NCBI RefSeq assembly: GCF_003054195.1 | Contig: NZ_QBKP01000004.1 | Coordinates: 1 to 45,254 of the forward strand | Direction: 5' to 3' | Source of the DNA: Gemmobacter caeni | GTDB taxonomy: Bacteria > Pseudomonadota > Alphaproteobacteria > Rhodobacterales > Rhodobacteraceae | Length of the DNA stretch: 45,254 bases | Shown: positions 6,015 through 13,715 of the stretch, one piece after another | Layout: each line of letters begins with the position of its first letter | Numbering within the stretch: position 1 is the stretch's first letter | Made by a program: the position numbers and the translations under genes | The notes under the pieces: generated by a model | What the model saw: the letters and a program-made list of their open reading frames with translations, nothing else | The model's database searches: none | Told to the model about the DNA's origin: nothing

Positions 6015-8234
6015 ATGACGCTGGCGCAACGGATTGATCGGGGGCCGGAAGACACCGGCCTTGGGGCGCCTTCTGCCTGTCCGGCCTGCGTGGCTGCACC
6101 TTCGGCGGAACGTCTGGCGCAGATGGCGGGTCCGCAGGATGCGCGGCTGATGCTCTCGGTGCCGATGGCTCATTGCGCGGCCTGTATCTCGACCGTGGAA
6201 CAGGCGCTGGCGGATGTGCCCGGCGTCCGCTTGGCCCGGATGAACCTGACGCTGAAGCGGGTGTCCGTCGATGCCGATCCCGCACTTGAGGCCGCCCCCC
6301 TGATCGCCGCGCTGAAAGGCGCAGGCTACGAGGCACATGAACTGGACGCGGGCCTGCTGAGCGCGACCGAGACCGACAAGCAGGGCCGCGATCTGCTGAT
6401 GCGGCTGGGTGTTGCCGGCTTTTCCATGATGAACGTCATGCTTCTGTCGGTTGCCGTGTGGTCGGGCGCCGAAGATGCGACGCGCGACATGTTCCACTGG
6501 ATTTCCGGGGCTATTGCCCTGCCGACAGTGGTCTTTGCCGGTCAGCCGTTTTTCAAATCCGCCTGGGCCTCACTGCGTGTCGGGCGACTGGGAATGGATG
6601 TTCCGATCAGCCTCGCGCTGATCCTCGCTTCGGCGATTTCGGTCTTCGAGACGATGAAGTCCGGGCATCACGCTTATTTCGATGCGGCGGTGATGCTGGC
6701 GTTCTTCCTGCTCGCCGGGCGCTATCTTGATCACCGCACCCGCGCAGTGGCGCGGTCGGCGGCAGAGGAGCTTGCGGCGCTGGAAGTGCCCCGTGCCACC
6801 GTAGTGCGCGAGGGCGAGGAAGTGGCGGTCGCCATTTCCGAGATTGCGGTGGATGAACTGGTGCGGGTGCGCCCCGGTGGCCGGATGCCGGTGGACGGGG
6901 TGATCGTCGAGGGCACGTCGGAGCTGGACCGCTCGCTGCTGACCGGGGAAAGTCTGCCGGTCTGGGCTGGGCCTGATACCGTGGTCAGTGCGGGCGAGGT
7001 CAACCTGACAGGTCCGCTGACCCTGCGCGTCACGGCGGCGGGCAAGGATTCCAGCCTGCATCGCATGGCCGATCTGGTCGCGGTGGCCGAGGCGGCCAAG
7101 ACCCGCTACACCAGCCTTGCCGAACGCGCGGCGCGCGCCTATTCGCCGCTGGTCCATCTGCTCAGCTTTTCCGCCTTCGGGTTCTGGATGTGGAAAACCG
7201 GGGGTGACCTGCGCTATGCGGTCAATATCTCTGCTGCCGTGCTGATCATCACTTGCCCCTGTGCGCTGGGGCTGGCGGTGCCTGCGGTGGTGACTGCGGC
7301 CTCGGGCAAGCTGTTCCGCAAGGGTCTGCTGATCAAAGACGGCACCGCGCTGGAGCGTCTGGCCGAGGTGGATACCGTCGTCTTCGACAAGACCGGGACG
7401 CTGACGCTGGGCGTGCCGGAGCTGACCAATCTGGGCGAGCATCCGCGTCAGGCCGCCGAGGTGGCGATGGCGCTGGCCGGGGCTTCGGCGCATCCGCTGG
7501 CGCAATCGCTGGCGCAGGCGGGGCGCGCGGCAGGGCTGCATCCGGCGCAGGTATCCGATTTGCGCGAGGTGCCGGGCTATGGCGTCGAGGGGCAATGGCG
7601 CGGCCGCCGGGTGCGGTTGGGCCGCGCCGGCTGGTGCGCGGCCGAGGCCCTGCCGGTGACCGCGACTTATCTTTGCACCGGCGAAGGCAGCCCGCGCGCC
7701 TTTACCTTTGCCGACCGGCTGCGGCCGGGTGCCGCCGAGGCGGTGGCCGCCTTGCAGGCGCAGGGCAAGGACATCCGGCTGATCTCCGGTGATGCCGAAG
7801 GGGCGGTGGCCGATCTTGCCGGGCGTCTGGGGATCCGTCACTGGACGGCAGGCGCGCTGCCTGCCGAAAAGGCGGCAGAGGTCGCGGCGCTGACTGCTGC
7901 GGGGCACAAGGTGCTGATGGTCGGGGACGGGCTGAACGATACTGCCGCGCTGACGGCGGCAGATGTGTCGATCTCGCCCGCGACTGCGCTGGATGCGGCG
8001 CGTACTGCCTCGGACATCGTGCTGCTGGGGCAGGATATGGCACCGATTGCCGATGCGACCCGGATCGCGCGGCAATCGACCCGGCGCATCCGCGAGAATT
8101 TCAGTATTTCCGCGCTTTACAACGTGGTGGCTGTGCCGCTGGCACTGGTGGGGCTGGCCACGCCGCTGGCGGCGGCGCTGGCGATGTCGCTGTCATCCAT
8201 ATCCGTGACGCTGAATGCGCTGCGGCTGAAATGA
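6015..8234 (+). CDS. ccoI: CcoI: copper-translocating P1B-type ATPase
   Basis: A 739-residue P-type ATPase (FixI/CcoI) that exports copper across the inner membrane for insertion into cbb3 oxidase. A Cys-rich start (CPAC at 22-25) precedes a heavy-metal-associated domain with C54-A-A-C57. The membrane core follows, with TGES at 310-313 (actuator), the copper-path CPC at 414-416, the phosphorylated aspartate in DKTGT at 458-462, and a GDGLND hinge near the C-terminus. The usual TGD triplet is here SGD. It lacks the long duplicated metal-binding domains of CopA types, as expected for the slow FixI class. It sits between ccoH and ccoS. Confidence 0.96.
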   Translation: MTLAQRIDRGPEDTGLGAPSACPACVAAPSAERLAQMAGPQDARLMLSVPMAHCAACISTVEQALADVPGVRLARMNLTLKRVSVDADPALEAAPLIAALKGAGYEAHELDAGLLSATETDKQGRDLLMRLGVAGFSMMNVMLLSVAVWSGAEDATRDMFHWISGAIALPTVVFAGQPFFKSAWASLRVGRLGMDVPISLALILASAISVFETMKSGHHAYFDAAVMLAFFLLAGRYLDHRTRAVARSAAEELAALEVPRATVVREGEEVAVAISEIAVDELVRVRPGGRMPVDGVIVEGTSELDRSLLTGESLPVWAGPDTVVSAGEVNLTGPLTLRVTAAGKDSSLHRMADLVAVAEAAKTRYTSLAERAARAYSPLVHLLSFSAFGFWMWKTGGDLRYAVNISAAVLIITCPCALGLAVPAVVTAASGKLFRKGLLIKDGTALERLAEVDTVVFDKTGTLTLGVPELTNLGEHPRQAAEVAMALAGASAHPLAQSLAQAGRAAGLHPAQVSDLREVPGYGVEGQWRGRRVRLGRAGWCAAEALPVTATYLCTGEGSPRAFTFADRLRPGAAEAVAALQAQGKDIRLISGDAEGAVADLAGRLGIRHWTAGALPAEKAAEVAALTAAGHKVLMVGDGLNDTAALTAADVSISPATALDAARTASDIVLLGQDMAPIADATRIARQSTRRIRENFSISALYNVVAVPLALVGLATPLAAALAMSLSSISVTLNALRLK

Positions 8235-8241
8235 GGCTGGA

Positions 8242-8400
8242 ATGGGTATCCTGACGTTTCTGATTCCGATCTCGCTGTTCATGGGCGGGGTCGGGCTGGT
8301 GGCCTTCTTCTGGGCGTTGAAGAAGGGGCAGTTTGACGATCCGCAGGGCGATGCGAACCGCATTCTGACCAAGGATTACGACGACCGCCCCAAGCAGTAA
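8242..8400 (+). CDS. ccoS: CcoS: small cbb3 oxidase maturation protein
   Basis: A 52-residue membrane protein with one N-terminal hydrophobic segment (about residues 3-21) and a polar tail beginning KKGQFDDPQGDANRIL. The FDDPxGxxxRIL pattern is diagnostic for CcoS/FixS. In Rhodobacter, CcoS is needed for cofactor insertion into cbb3 oxidase. The ATG lies 7 bases after the ccoI stop, and it is the last gene of the operon. GC-rich hairpins follow at once. Confidence 0.93.
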   Translation: MGILTFLIPISLFMGGVGLVAFFWALKKGQFDDPQGDANRILTKDYDDRPKQ

Positions 8401-8405
8401 TGTCG

Positions 8406-8440
8406 AAGGGGGGTTGTCTGCCCCCTTGCCCCTGCGGGGC
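8406..8440. terminator. Pair of GC-rich hairpins between ccoS and hemC
   Basis: AAGGGGG at 8406-8412 pairs with CCCCCTT at 8421-8427, and GCCCC at 8428-8432 pairs with GGGGC at 8436-8440. The two genes converge here, so the hairpins probably end both transcripts. A GATATTTT box follows directly; see the dispersed element. Confidence 0.5.
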
Positions 8441-8444
8441 ACCC

Positions 8445-8470
8445 CCCGAGGATATTTTGCCAAGGTAAGG
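8445..8470 (+). repeat. Dispersed intergenic element, copy 1
   Basis: CCCGAGGATATTTTGCCAAGG follows a GC-rich hairpin, the pattern shared with copies near 15683, 23904 and 42977: a GC-rich stem, then GRKATTTT-like, then a purine-rich AAG.GAAG end. It looks like a family-wide short element of Rhodobacteraceae intergenic regions. Its role is unknown. Confidence 0.4.
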
Positions 8471-8471
8471 C

Positions 8472-9440
8472 TCAGCGCCAGGCGAAGAAGTCTTTCGGGG
8501 CTTGCGCCAGCAGGTCGGCAGCCAGTTGGCGGCCAAGCGCAGTGCCATCGCTGGCGGGGCCGCGAATGTCGCCGGTGATGGTTTCGGAACCGTCGGGGCG
8601 CAGAATCTCGCCGCGCAACCAGAGGTCGCGGCCGTCCAGCAGCGCAAGCCCGGCGATGGGGGTTTCGCAAGACCCATCCAGCGCCGCCAGATAGGCACGC
8701 TCGGCAGCAAGGCGCAGGCCAGTGGGCGTGTGATGCAGCGCGGCGAGCATCGCCTCGGTGCGTGGATCGTTCAGGCGTCGCTCCACACCGATGGCGCCCT
8801 GCGCGACGGCGGGCAGCATGTCTTCGGGTTCGATGGCGGAGCGGGCGACATGCGCCATGCCCAGCCGGTTCAGCCCGGCCATGGCAAGGAACGTGGCCGA
8901 GGCCACGCCATCGGCCAGCTTCTTCATCCGGGTCTGGACGTTGCCGCGAAACTCCACCACCTCCAGATCCGGGCGGCGCGCTTTCAACTGTGCGCGGCGG
9001 CGCAGGCTGGAGGAGCCGACTCGGGCACCCTGCGGCAGGTCGGCGATGCCGGTGGCGGTGGCGGAGACGAAGGCATCGCGCACATCCTCCCGCGGGAGGT
9101 AGCAATCAAGGATCAGCCCCCCGGGCTGCGCCACCGGCATGTCCTTCATCGAATGGACCGCGATGTCGATGCCCCCGGACAAGAGTGCCTCTTCGATTTC
9201 CTTGGTGAAGAGGCCCTTGTTGCCGATCTCTTTCAGCGGGCGGTCAGCGGCGATCAGCACCGAGTCGTCGCCGGTCGTCTTGATGATCACGATGCGGAAG
9301 GCGTCTTCGGGCAGACCGAAGGCGGCCATCAGCCGGTCGCGCGTCTCATGGGCCTGAGCCAGCGCCAGCGGCGAGCCGCGGGTGCCGATCTTCAGCGGTT
9401 CGGCGGGGGTGGGGAGTGCGAGCGTCATGCCCATCGGCAT
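8472..9440 (-). CDS. hemC: Hydroxymethylbilane synthase (porphobilinogen deaminase)
   Basis: Condenses four porphobilinogen molecules into hydroxymethylbilane in the cytoplasm, the third step of haem synthesis after ALA. With the start chosen here the protein has 322 residues. The N-terminal KIGTRGSPLALAQA is at 17-30, the HSMKDMP stretch at 96-102, and the cofactor-bearing cysteine C258 lies in GSCETPIAG. The ATG at 9440 is favoured because AAGG lies 2-3 bases upstream of it; ATGs at 9434 and 9428 are possible. The gene follows the M20 peptidase gene on the same strand after 27 bases. It converges with ccoS. Confidence 0.96.
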   Translation of the reverse strand: MPMGMTLALPTPAEPLKIGTRGSPLALAQAHETRDRLMAAFGLPEDAFRIVIIKTTGDDSVLIAADRPLKEIGNKGLFTKEIEEALLSGGIDIAVHSMKDMPVAQPGGLILDCYLPREDVRDAFVSATATGIADLPQGARVGSSSLRRRAQLKARRPDLEVVEFRGNVQTRMKKLADGVASATFLAMAGLNRLGMAHVARSAIEPEDMLPAVAQGAIGVERRLNDPRTEAMLAALHHTPTGLRLAAERAYLAALDGSCETPIAGLALLDGRDLWLRGEILRPDGSETITGDIRGPASDGTALGRQLAADLLAQAPKDFFAWR

Positions 9441-9467
9441 AGCCTTGCGGCGCCTGCCTTGCAACGG

Positions 9468-10775
9468 TCAGCGCGCCGCAGGGGCCAGCAGATCCGCCAG
9501 AACCAGCGCCATGACAAGGGCGCTGTCCTGCATGTCCTGCATACCGACCCATTCGTCAGGCTGATGCGCCAGATGCAGCAGGCCCGGCCCGTAGGCGATG
9601 CAGTTCTTCAGCCTTCCGATGCGGTCAATATGCTTCTGGTCATAGGTGCCCGGCGAGACGACGTAATCGGCGACCTGGCCCAGCACTTTTTCGATGGCGG
9701 CGGCTGTAGACCGCACCACCGGGGCGGCGCGTTCGGTCATGGTGGGCTGCACCTCGAACAGGTCGCGGATGGTGTAATCGAAGCCGGGGCGACTGGATTT
9801 CAACCCGTCGAGCAGGCTCGTCATCTCAGCCTTCACCTCGGGCAGGGCTTCCTCGATCAGGAAACGGCGGTCGAGCACGATGCGGCAGCGGTCGGCGACG
9901 CAGGGCGCGGGCAGGCCGGTGAAGCCGGGTTCGGCCTCGGCCTCGCCGCCGTGGATCGAATTGATGTTCAGTGTCGATTGCCGGGCGCCCTCGGGCACCA
10001 CCGGCATGGCGGTGCGCTTGGTGGAGAGGTGGGGATAGAGGCGATGCTCGATCTCCTCCAGCACCGCGCCCATGTGGCGGATGGCGCTGTCGCCGAGGAA
10101 GGGCATGGAGCCATGGGCGATGCGGCCCTTGGTTTCCACCTCGGCCCACCAGACGCCGCGATGGCCCAGACAGATGCGGTCCTTGTGCAGGGGTTCGGGG
10201 ATGATGACGTGCTGCACGCGGTCGGGGTCGAACCAGCCCTGTCCGGCAAGGTAGGCGACACCGCCATAGCCGCCGGATTCCTCGTCTGCCGTGGCGCTGA
10301 TTTCGATGGCGCCGGAGAAATCGGGGCAGGTGGCGATGAAGGCTTCGGCCGCGATGATGCTGGCGGCAAGGCCGCCCTTCATGTCGCAGGCGCCCCGGCC
10401 ATAGATGCGGTCCCCGTCGAGCTCCCCGCCAAAGGGCTCGCGGGTCCAGCCATGGCCGACCTCCACCACATCGTGATGGCTGTTGAAATGCACGCAGTCG
10501 CCGGGTGCGCTGCCTTCCCGCCGCGCCACCATGTTCCAGCGCGGCCATGTCTCGCTGTCGCCCGGTGCGCCCTCGGCCCGCACCAGCGCGGTGACGAAGC
10601 CGCGCGCCGACAGCCGGTCGGACAGGTAATCGCAGATCTCGCGGTAATGCCGACCCGGCGGGTTCAGCGTGGGAATGCGGATCAGATCCTGCGTCAGCGC
10701 GATCAGGTCATCGCGACGGGCGGCGATTTCGGCGGCGAGGCGGGGGTGCAGATCAGGTTCCATTTTGCGGATCAT
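9468..10775 (-). CDS. M20-family metallopeptidase (ArgE/DapE-like)
   Basis: A 435-residue zinc hydrolase of the acetylornithine deacetylase / succinyl-diaminopimelate desuccinylase family. Metal and catalytic residues are visible in order: H100-H101-D102 in FNSHHDVV, D131 in GACDMKGG, and E165-E166 in ATADEESGG. A dimerisation domain lies between about 200 and 320. True DapE is near 380 residues and ArgE near 385; this longer form belongs to a broad subgroup whose substrate cannot be read here. It could start at residue 5 (10763); neither ATG has a good ribosome site. The gene lies upstream of hemC on the same strand and is divergent from the cyclase-family gene with only 24 bases between. 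Confidence 0.85.
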   Translation of the reverse strand: MIRKMEPDLHPRLAAEIAARRDDLIALTQDLIRIPTLNPPGRHYREICDYLSDRLSARGFVTALVRAEGAPGDSETWPRWNMVARREGSAPGDCVHFNSHHDVVEVGHGWTREPFGGELDGDRIYGRGACDMKGGLAASIIAAEAFIATCPDFSGAIEISATADEESGGYGGVAYLAGQGWFDPDRVQHVIIPEPLHKDRICLGHRGVWWAEVETKGRIAHGSMPFLGDSAIRHMGAVLEEIEHRLYPHLSTKRTAMPVVPEGARQSTLNINSIHGGEAEAEPGFTGLPAPCVADRCRIVLDRRFLIEEALPEVKAEMTSLLDGLKSSRPGFDYTIRDLFEVQPTMTERAAPVVRSTAAAIEKVLGQVADYVVSPGTYDQKHIDRIGRLKNCIAYGPGLLHLAHQPDEWVGMQDMQDSALVMALVLADLLAPAAR

Positions 10776-10799
10776 AGGGACGGGGCCTAGCGTTCGGCA

Positions 10800-11378
10800 A
10801 TGGACTGGATCGACCTTACCCGCCCGATGGATGAAACGCTGACGGTTTATGCGGAGCCGGGCTATTCCGACCCACCGTTCAGCGTTGAATCATGGTGCGA
10901 CATCGCCGGGCAGGGCTATGCGGTGCAGCGGCTCGCGCTCGGCACGCAATGCGGCACCCATATCGACGCCCCTGCCCATATGGCTGAAGGCGGCGCCACG
11001 CTGGAGGCGCTGCCGGTTTCCGCGCTGGTCGGGCGATATGTCACGCTGCGACCGGGGCAGGTGCCGGAGCGGGGCGACGCGACGCTGCTGTTCGTCGATG
11101 GCACGGCAGGGCCGGTCACGCGGGCCGGGTTCGACGCGGCACTGGCGCTGGGCTTTCCGGTCTGGGTCATGGCGGGCGGGTTGCAGGTGACGGGGGAGGA
11201 ACCCTTGTTCCTGCATCGGGCGCTGGCCCGAGCCGGGGTCTATCTGGTCGAGGATCTGGATGAGGTGGCCGTGGCGCAGTTGCCTGACCGGGGCGAGATC
11301 ATCGCGCTTCCCCTGCGTCTGGTCGGCACCGGCGGATCGCCCTGTCGCGTTCTGGCGCGTGGTGATGAGCTGCGTTGA
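10800..11378 (+). CDS. Cyclase-family protein (kynurenine formamidase-like)
   Basis: A 192-residue metal-dependent hydrolase of the cyclase/KynB fold. The zinc site is seen in TQCGTHIDAPAHM, with H54, D56 and H60. LTRPMDETL at the N-terminus is the usual opening of this family. Members hydrolyse N-formylkynurenine, isatin or similar compounds. No tryptophan-catabolic gene lies next to it, so the substrate is open. The neighbouring divergent M20 hydrolase may act on a related amide, but this is inference. The ATG has no clear ribosome site. Confidence 0.82.
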   Translation: MDWIDLTRPMDETLTVYAEPGYSDPPFSVESWCDIAGQGYAVQRLALGTQCGTHIDAPAHMAEGGATLEALPVSALVGRYVTLRPGQVPERGDATLLFVDGTAGPVTRAGFDAALALGFPVWVMAGGLQVTGEEPLFLHRALARAGVYLVEDLDEVAVAQLPDRGEIIALPLRLVGTGGSPCRVLARGDELR

Positions 11379-11508
11379 TTTTCCCTTGCGGCTGGCGCAG
11401 GCTTGGGCGGTAAGCGTGTCAGGCCGCGACGCAATTTTTCCGCGCGCGGTTCTGGTAAGGTGCCTGTGACCCGCACATATGTAAACGAGATTCACTTGGA
11501 GGAGCCCG

Positions 11509-12582
11509 ATGGCCACGTTTGATGCCCAGATCGCCGAAAGCCAGAAGCAGATCGCAGAGGCTCAGGAAAAGATTGCCGCCATCACAACCCGGATCGAAAC
11601 CGCGCGTCAGAACCTGTCGCAGGGCGACGCTTCCATCGACATCGAGAATGCGACGCTGGAGGATGTTCACAAACACACCGACCTGATGAACGCCAATATC
11701 GCCGAGCTGATCATGGGGCTGGACGATGTGACGGCGGGTTTCACCGAAGATTTCAACGAACTGCGGTCGAAAACCACCATGGAAAGCGTGGTAGGCTTCT
11801 TCTCGGGCTCCAAATCCGAAGCGATGCGGCAGGAACGCCTGCGCACCGCCTCGATCGACAGCAAGTTGCAGGATCTGATCTCGAAATCCGATGTGATCGT
11901 GAAGCTGCTGCAAGGGCAGCTTGACCTGCTGAACGGCCAGAAAACCAAGGTGGAGGCAAACCTCGTCAGCACGCTCGACGAGCGTGAAACCACCGTGGCC
12001 GAGCTGGAGGCCGTGCGCACCCGCGTTGCCGCCATGGACCCGCAGATCATCGAACTGGAAAACAAGATCGCGGTTGAACAGGACGCCGCCGCGCGCACCA
12101 AGCTGGAAACCGATCTTGCGACGCTGAACGCCGAATACAATGCGCTGGTGCAGGATGAACAGGTGAAGCTGGCGAAAAGCCAGACGCTTGAGCGTTATAT
12201 CGAGAAGGGCAAGACCTGGGTCGACAGTTTGCAGAACCAGGCGGCGACGCAGATGGTGCTGATCAACAAGCTGCAAACCGACACCCGTCAGCGAGTGGTG
12301 CTGTATGACGCGCTGACGTCCTCACTGAAAACAGCGCAGCAGCAGGATGTTGCGCACCGGATCAACGAGATCGGCGTCAAGACCGACCAGGAGGCGCAGG
12401 CCGCCATGGCCGCCATCGGCACCGCCACAAATCAGCGCATGGCCGACATGCTGGAGGCGCACGAGGGCCATATGGTCTTTGCGCGGCAGGTGCTGGAGGC
12501 GAAGGCCAAGGCTGACGAACGCTTTGCGCGGCGCTTTGCCAAGATCGTCGAGAAACACGACAAGAACCAGTATGGCGAATAA
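11509..12582 (+). CDS. Soluble coiled-coil protein, first gene of the AAA/DUF1523 operon
   Basis: A 357-residue, almost entirely alpha-helical protein with no signal or membrane segment. Heptad-like runs rich in A, E, K, Q and L cover about residues 5-45 and 120-250 (for example IAESQKQIAEAQEKIAA). A more compact helical region is at 250-345, and a basic end (RRFAKIVEKHDK) follows. I do not recognise a named family; it loosely recalls TelA-type and PspA-like helical proteins, but no signature settles it. The ATG has a strong GGAGGA site 6 bases upstream. It lies directly before an unknown gene and an AAA+ ATPase, which suggests it is a filament, adaptor or substrate for that ATPase (inference). 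Confidence 0.82.
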   Translation: MATFDAQIAESQKQIAEAQEKIAAITTRIETARQNLSQGDASIDIENATLEDVHKHTDLMNANIAELIMGLDDVTAGFTEDFNELRSKTTMESVVGFFSGSKSEAMRQERLRTASIDSKLQDLISKSDVIVKLLQGQLDLLNGQKTKVEANLVSTLDERETTVAELEAVRTRVAAMDPQIIELENKIAVEQDAAARTKLETDLATLNAEYNALVQDEQVKLAKSQTLERYIEKGKTWVDSLQNQAATQMVLINKLQTDTRQRVVLYDALTSSLKTAQQQDVAHRINEIGVKTDQEAQAAMAAIGTATNQRMADMLEAHEGHMVFARQVLEAKAKADERFARRFAKIVEKHDKNQYGE

Positions 12583-13713
12583 GTGTCCGATACGGTGAAA
12601 GAGGCGCTGACCGACGATCACGCCACGCTGTCTGACGGCCTGCTGGCGCGGCGGTATTTCGCCAAGTTCGACGCGATCACCGGCCATCTGGGTCGGGTCG
12701 CGGCGGAACTGGAGGCCGAGGGGCGTCTGGGTCGGCTGGAGGCGCGGGTAATCGGCGGCTATGTGCAGCGGCTCGCGGCGACCTTCCGCGCGCTCAGCCA
12801 CAAATATCTGATGACCGGGCGGCTGGAGGGCGCGCTGCCCGGTGCGCCGACCTTTGACCGGCATGAAAGCGGCTTTCCCATCGCGCAGGAACTGATGCTG
12901 ATGGCGGTGGATGCGCAGCATGCCGTGCAGCATCTGGCGGGTATGGCGGCGGAGGCGGAGCTGAAAGACCGGATGGTGCGCCAGATCGTCGGTGATCTGA
13001 CGGTGCCGACGCAGTTGCAATTCGCGCTGTCGCAGCGGCTTTATTACGAGGCGCTGAAGGCGGGCGGGCTGTTTCAGGCGCGCAACGACCCCGATGCGCA
13101 ATGGGTGGCCGATGTGGGCGACCGGCGGCGCTTTCTGGTGCATTGGGCGGTTTACGACACGCAAACCAACCTGCCCGCGGTTTATCTGCTGGAGGTGGAG
13201 GATACCGGCCGCCGCCCCTTTCCGACCGATGACCGCCGCTGGCCGCAGGCGCAGGCGCATCTGATGGCGCAATCTCTGGCGGGGCTGAAGCTCGTGACCA
13301 TTGCCATGGGATTCGACCGCGACTTCGCCGATCTTTACCCCCGGCGGCTGCGGCGGATCACGCTGGGGCCGATGTATTCGCACAGCTTCACCCTGCAATC
13401 CGGCCCCATCGCCGAGGTGCTCGCCAATGCCATGGCCCCGACGGGCGAGGATTGGGCGCTGGTCTGGACCATCGAAGATCTGCTCTCGGACCGTGAGGAA
13501 GAGGTGAAGGACGGCTGGTTTTCCACCGCTTTACGGCAGGTCTGGCGGCTGGATCCGGTGAACGGCGGTGAGACCGGCGCCACGCGGCTGGAACGCATGA
13601 TGATCCTGCCGGAACGCCCCTATCAGGCGCTGGCCGAGCTGAACCCGCCCGGTTTCGCCAATATCCGTAAATTCGTTGTGGGTGCCGGCGGGCGCCTCAT
13701 TCCCGCGAGGTAG
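12583..13713 (+). CDS. Unknown protein B of the AAA/DUF1523 operon
   Basis: A 376-residue soluble protein of no family I can name. The first 150 residues look helical (ALSHKYLMTGRLEGALPG, QHAVQHLAGMAAEAEL), and the rest is mixed alpha/beta. No catalytic motif, signal or membrane segment is seen. Translation starts at GTG immediately after the TAA of the coiled-coil gene, with no spacer, and the stop is two bases before the ATPase ATG. This tight packing implies production with the ATPase in fixed proportion. A role as a partner or adaptor is inferred from position only. Confidence 0.8.
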   Translation: MSDTVKEALTDDHATLSDGLLARRYFAKFDAITGHLGRVAAELEAEGRLGRLEARVIGGYVQRLAATFRALSHKYLMTGRLEGALPGAPTFDRHESGFPIAQELMLMAVDAQHAVQHLAGMAAEAELKDRMVRQIVGDLTVPTQLQFALSQRLYYEALKAGGLFQARNDPDAQWVADVGDRRRFLVHWAVYDTQTNLPAVYLLEVEDTGRRPFPTDDRRWPQAQAHLMAQSLAGLKLVTIAMGFDRDFADLYPRRLRRITLGPMYSHSFTLQSGPIAEVLANAMAPTGEDWALVWTIEDLLSDREEEVKDGWFSTALRQVWRLDPVNGGETGATRLERMMILPERPYQALAELNPPGFANIRKFVVGAGGRLIPAR

Positions 13714-13715
13714 AA

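Noticed and set aside
8502-10790. Long plus-strand frame of 762 codons opposite hemC and the M20 gene
   Set aside because: It is the antisense shadow of two well-supported minus-strand genes and has a His/Gly/Ala-rich shadow composition.
11379-11508. Promoter of the AAA/DUF1523 operon
   Set aside because: Several weak -10-like boxes (TAAGGT, CATATG) are present, but no -35 with proper spacing, so no position could be supported.
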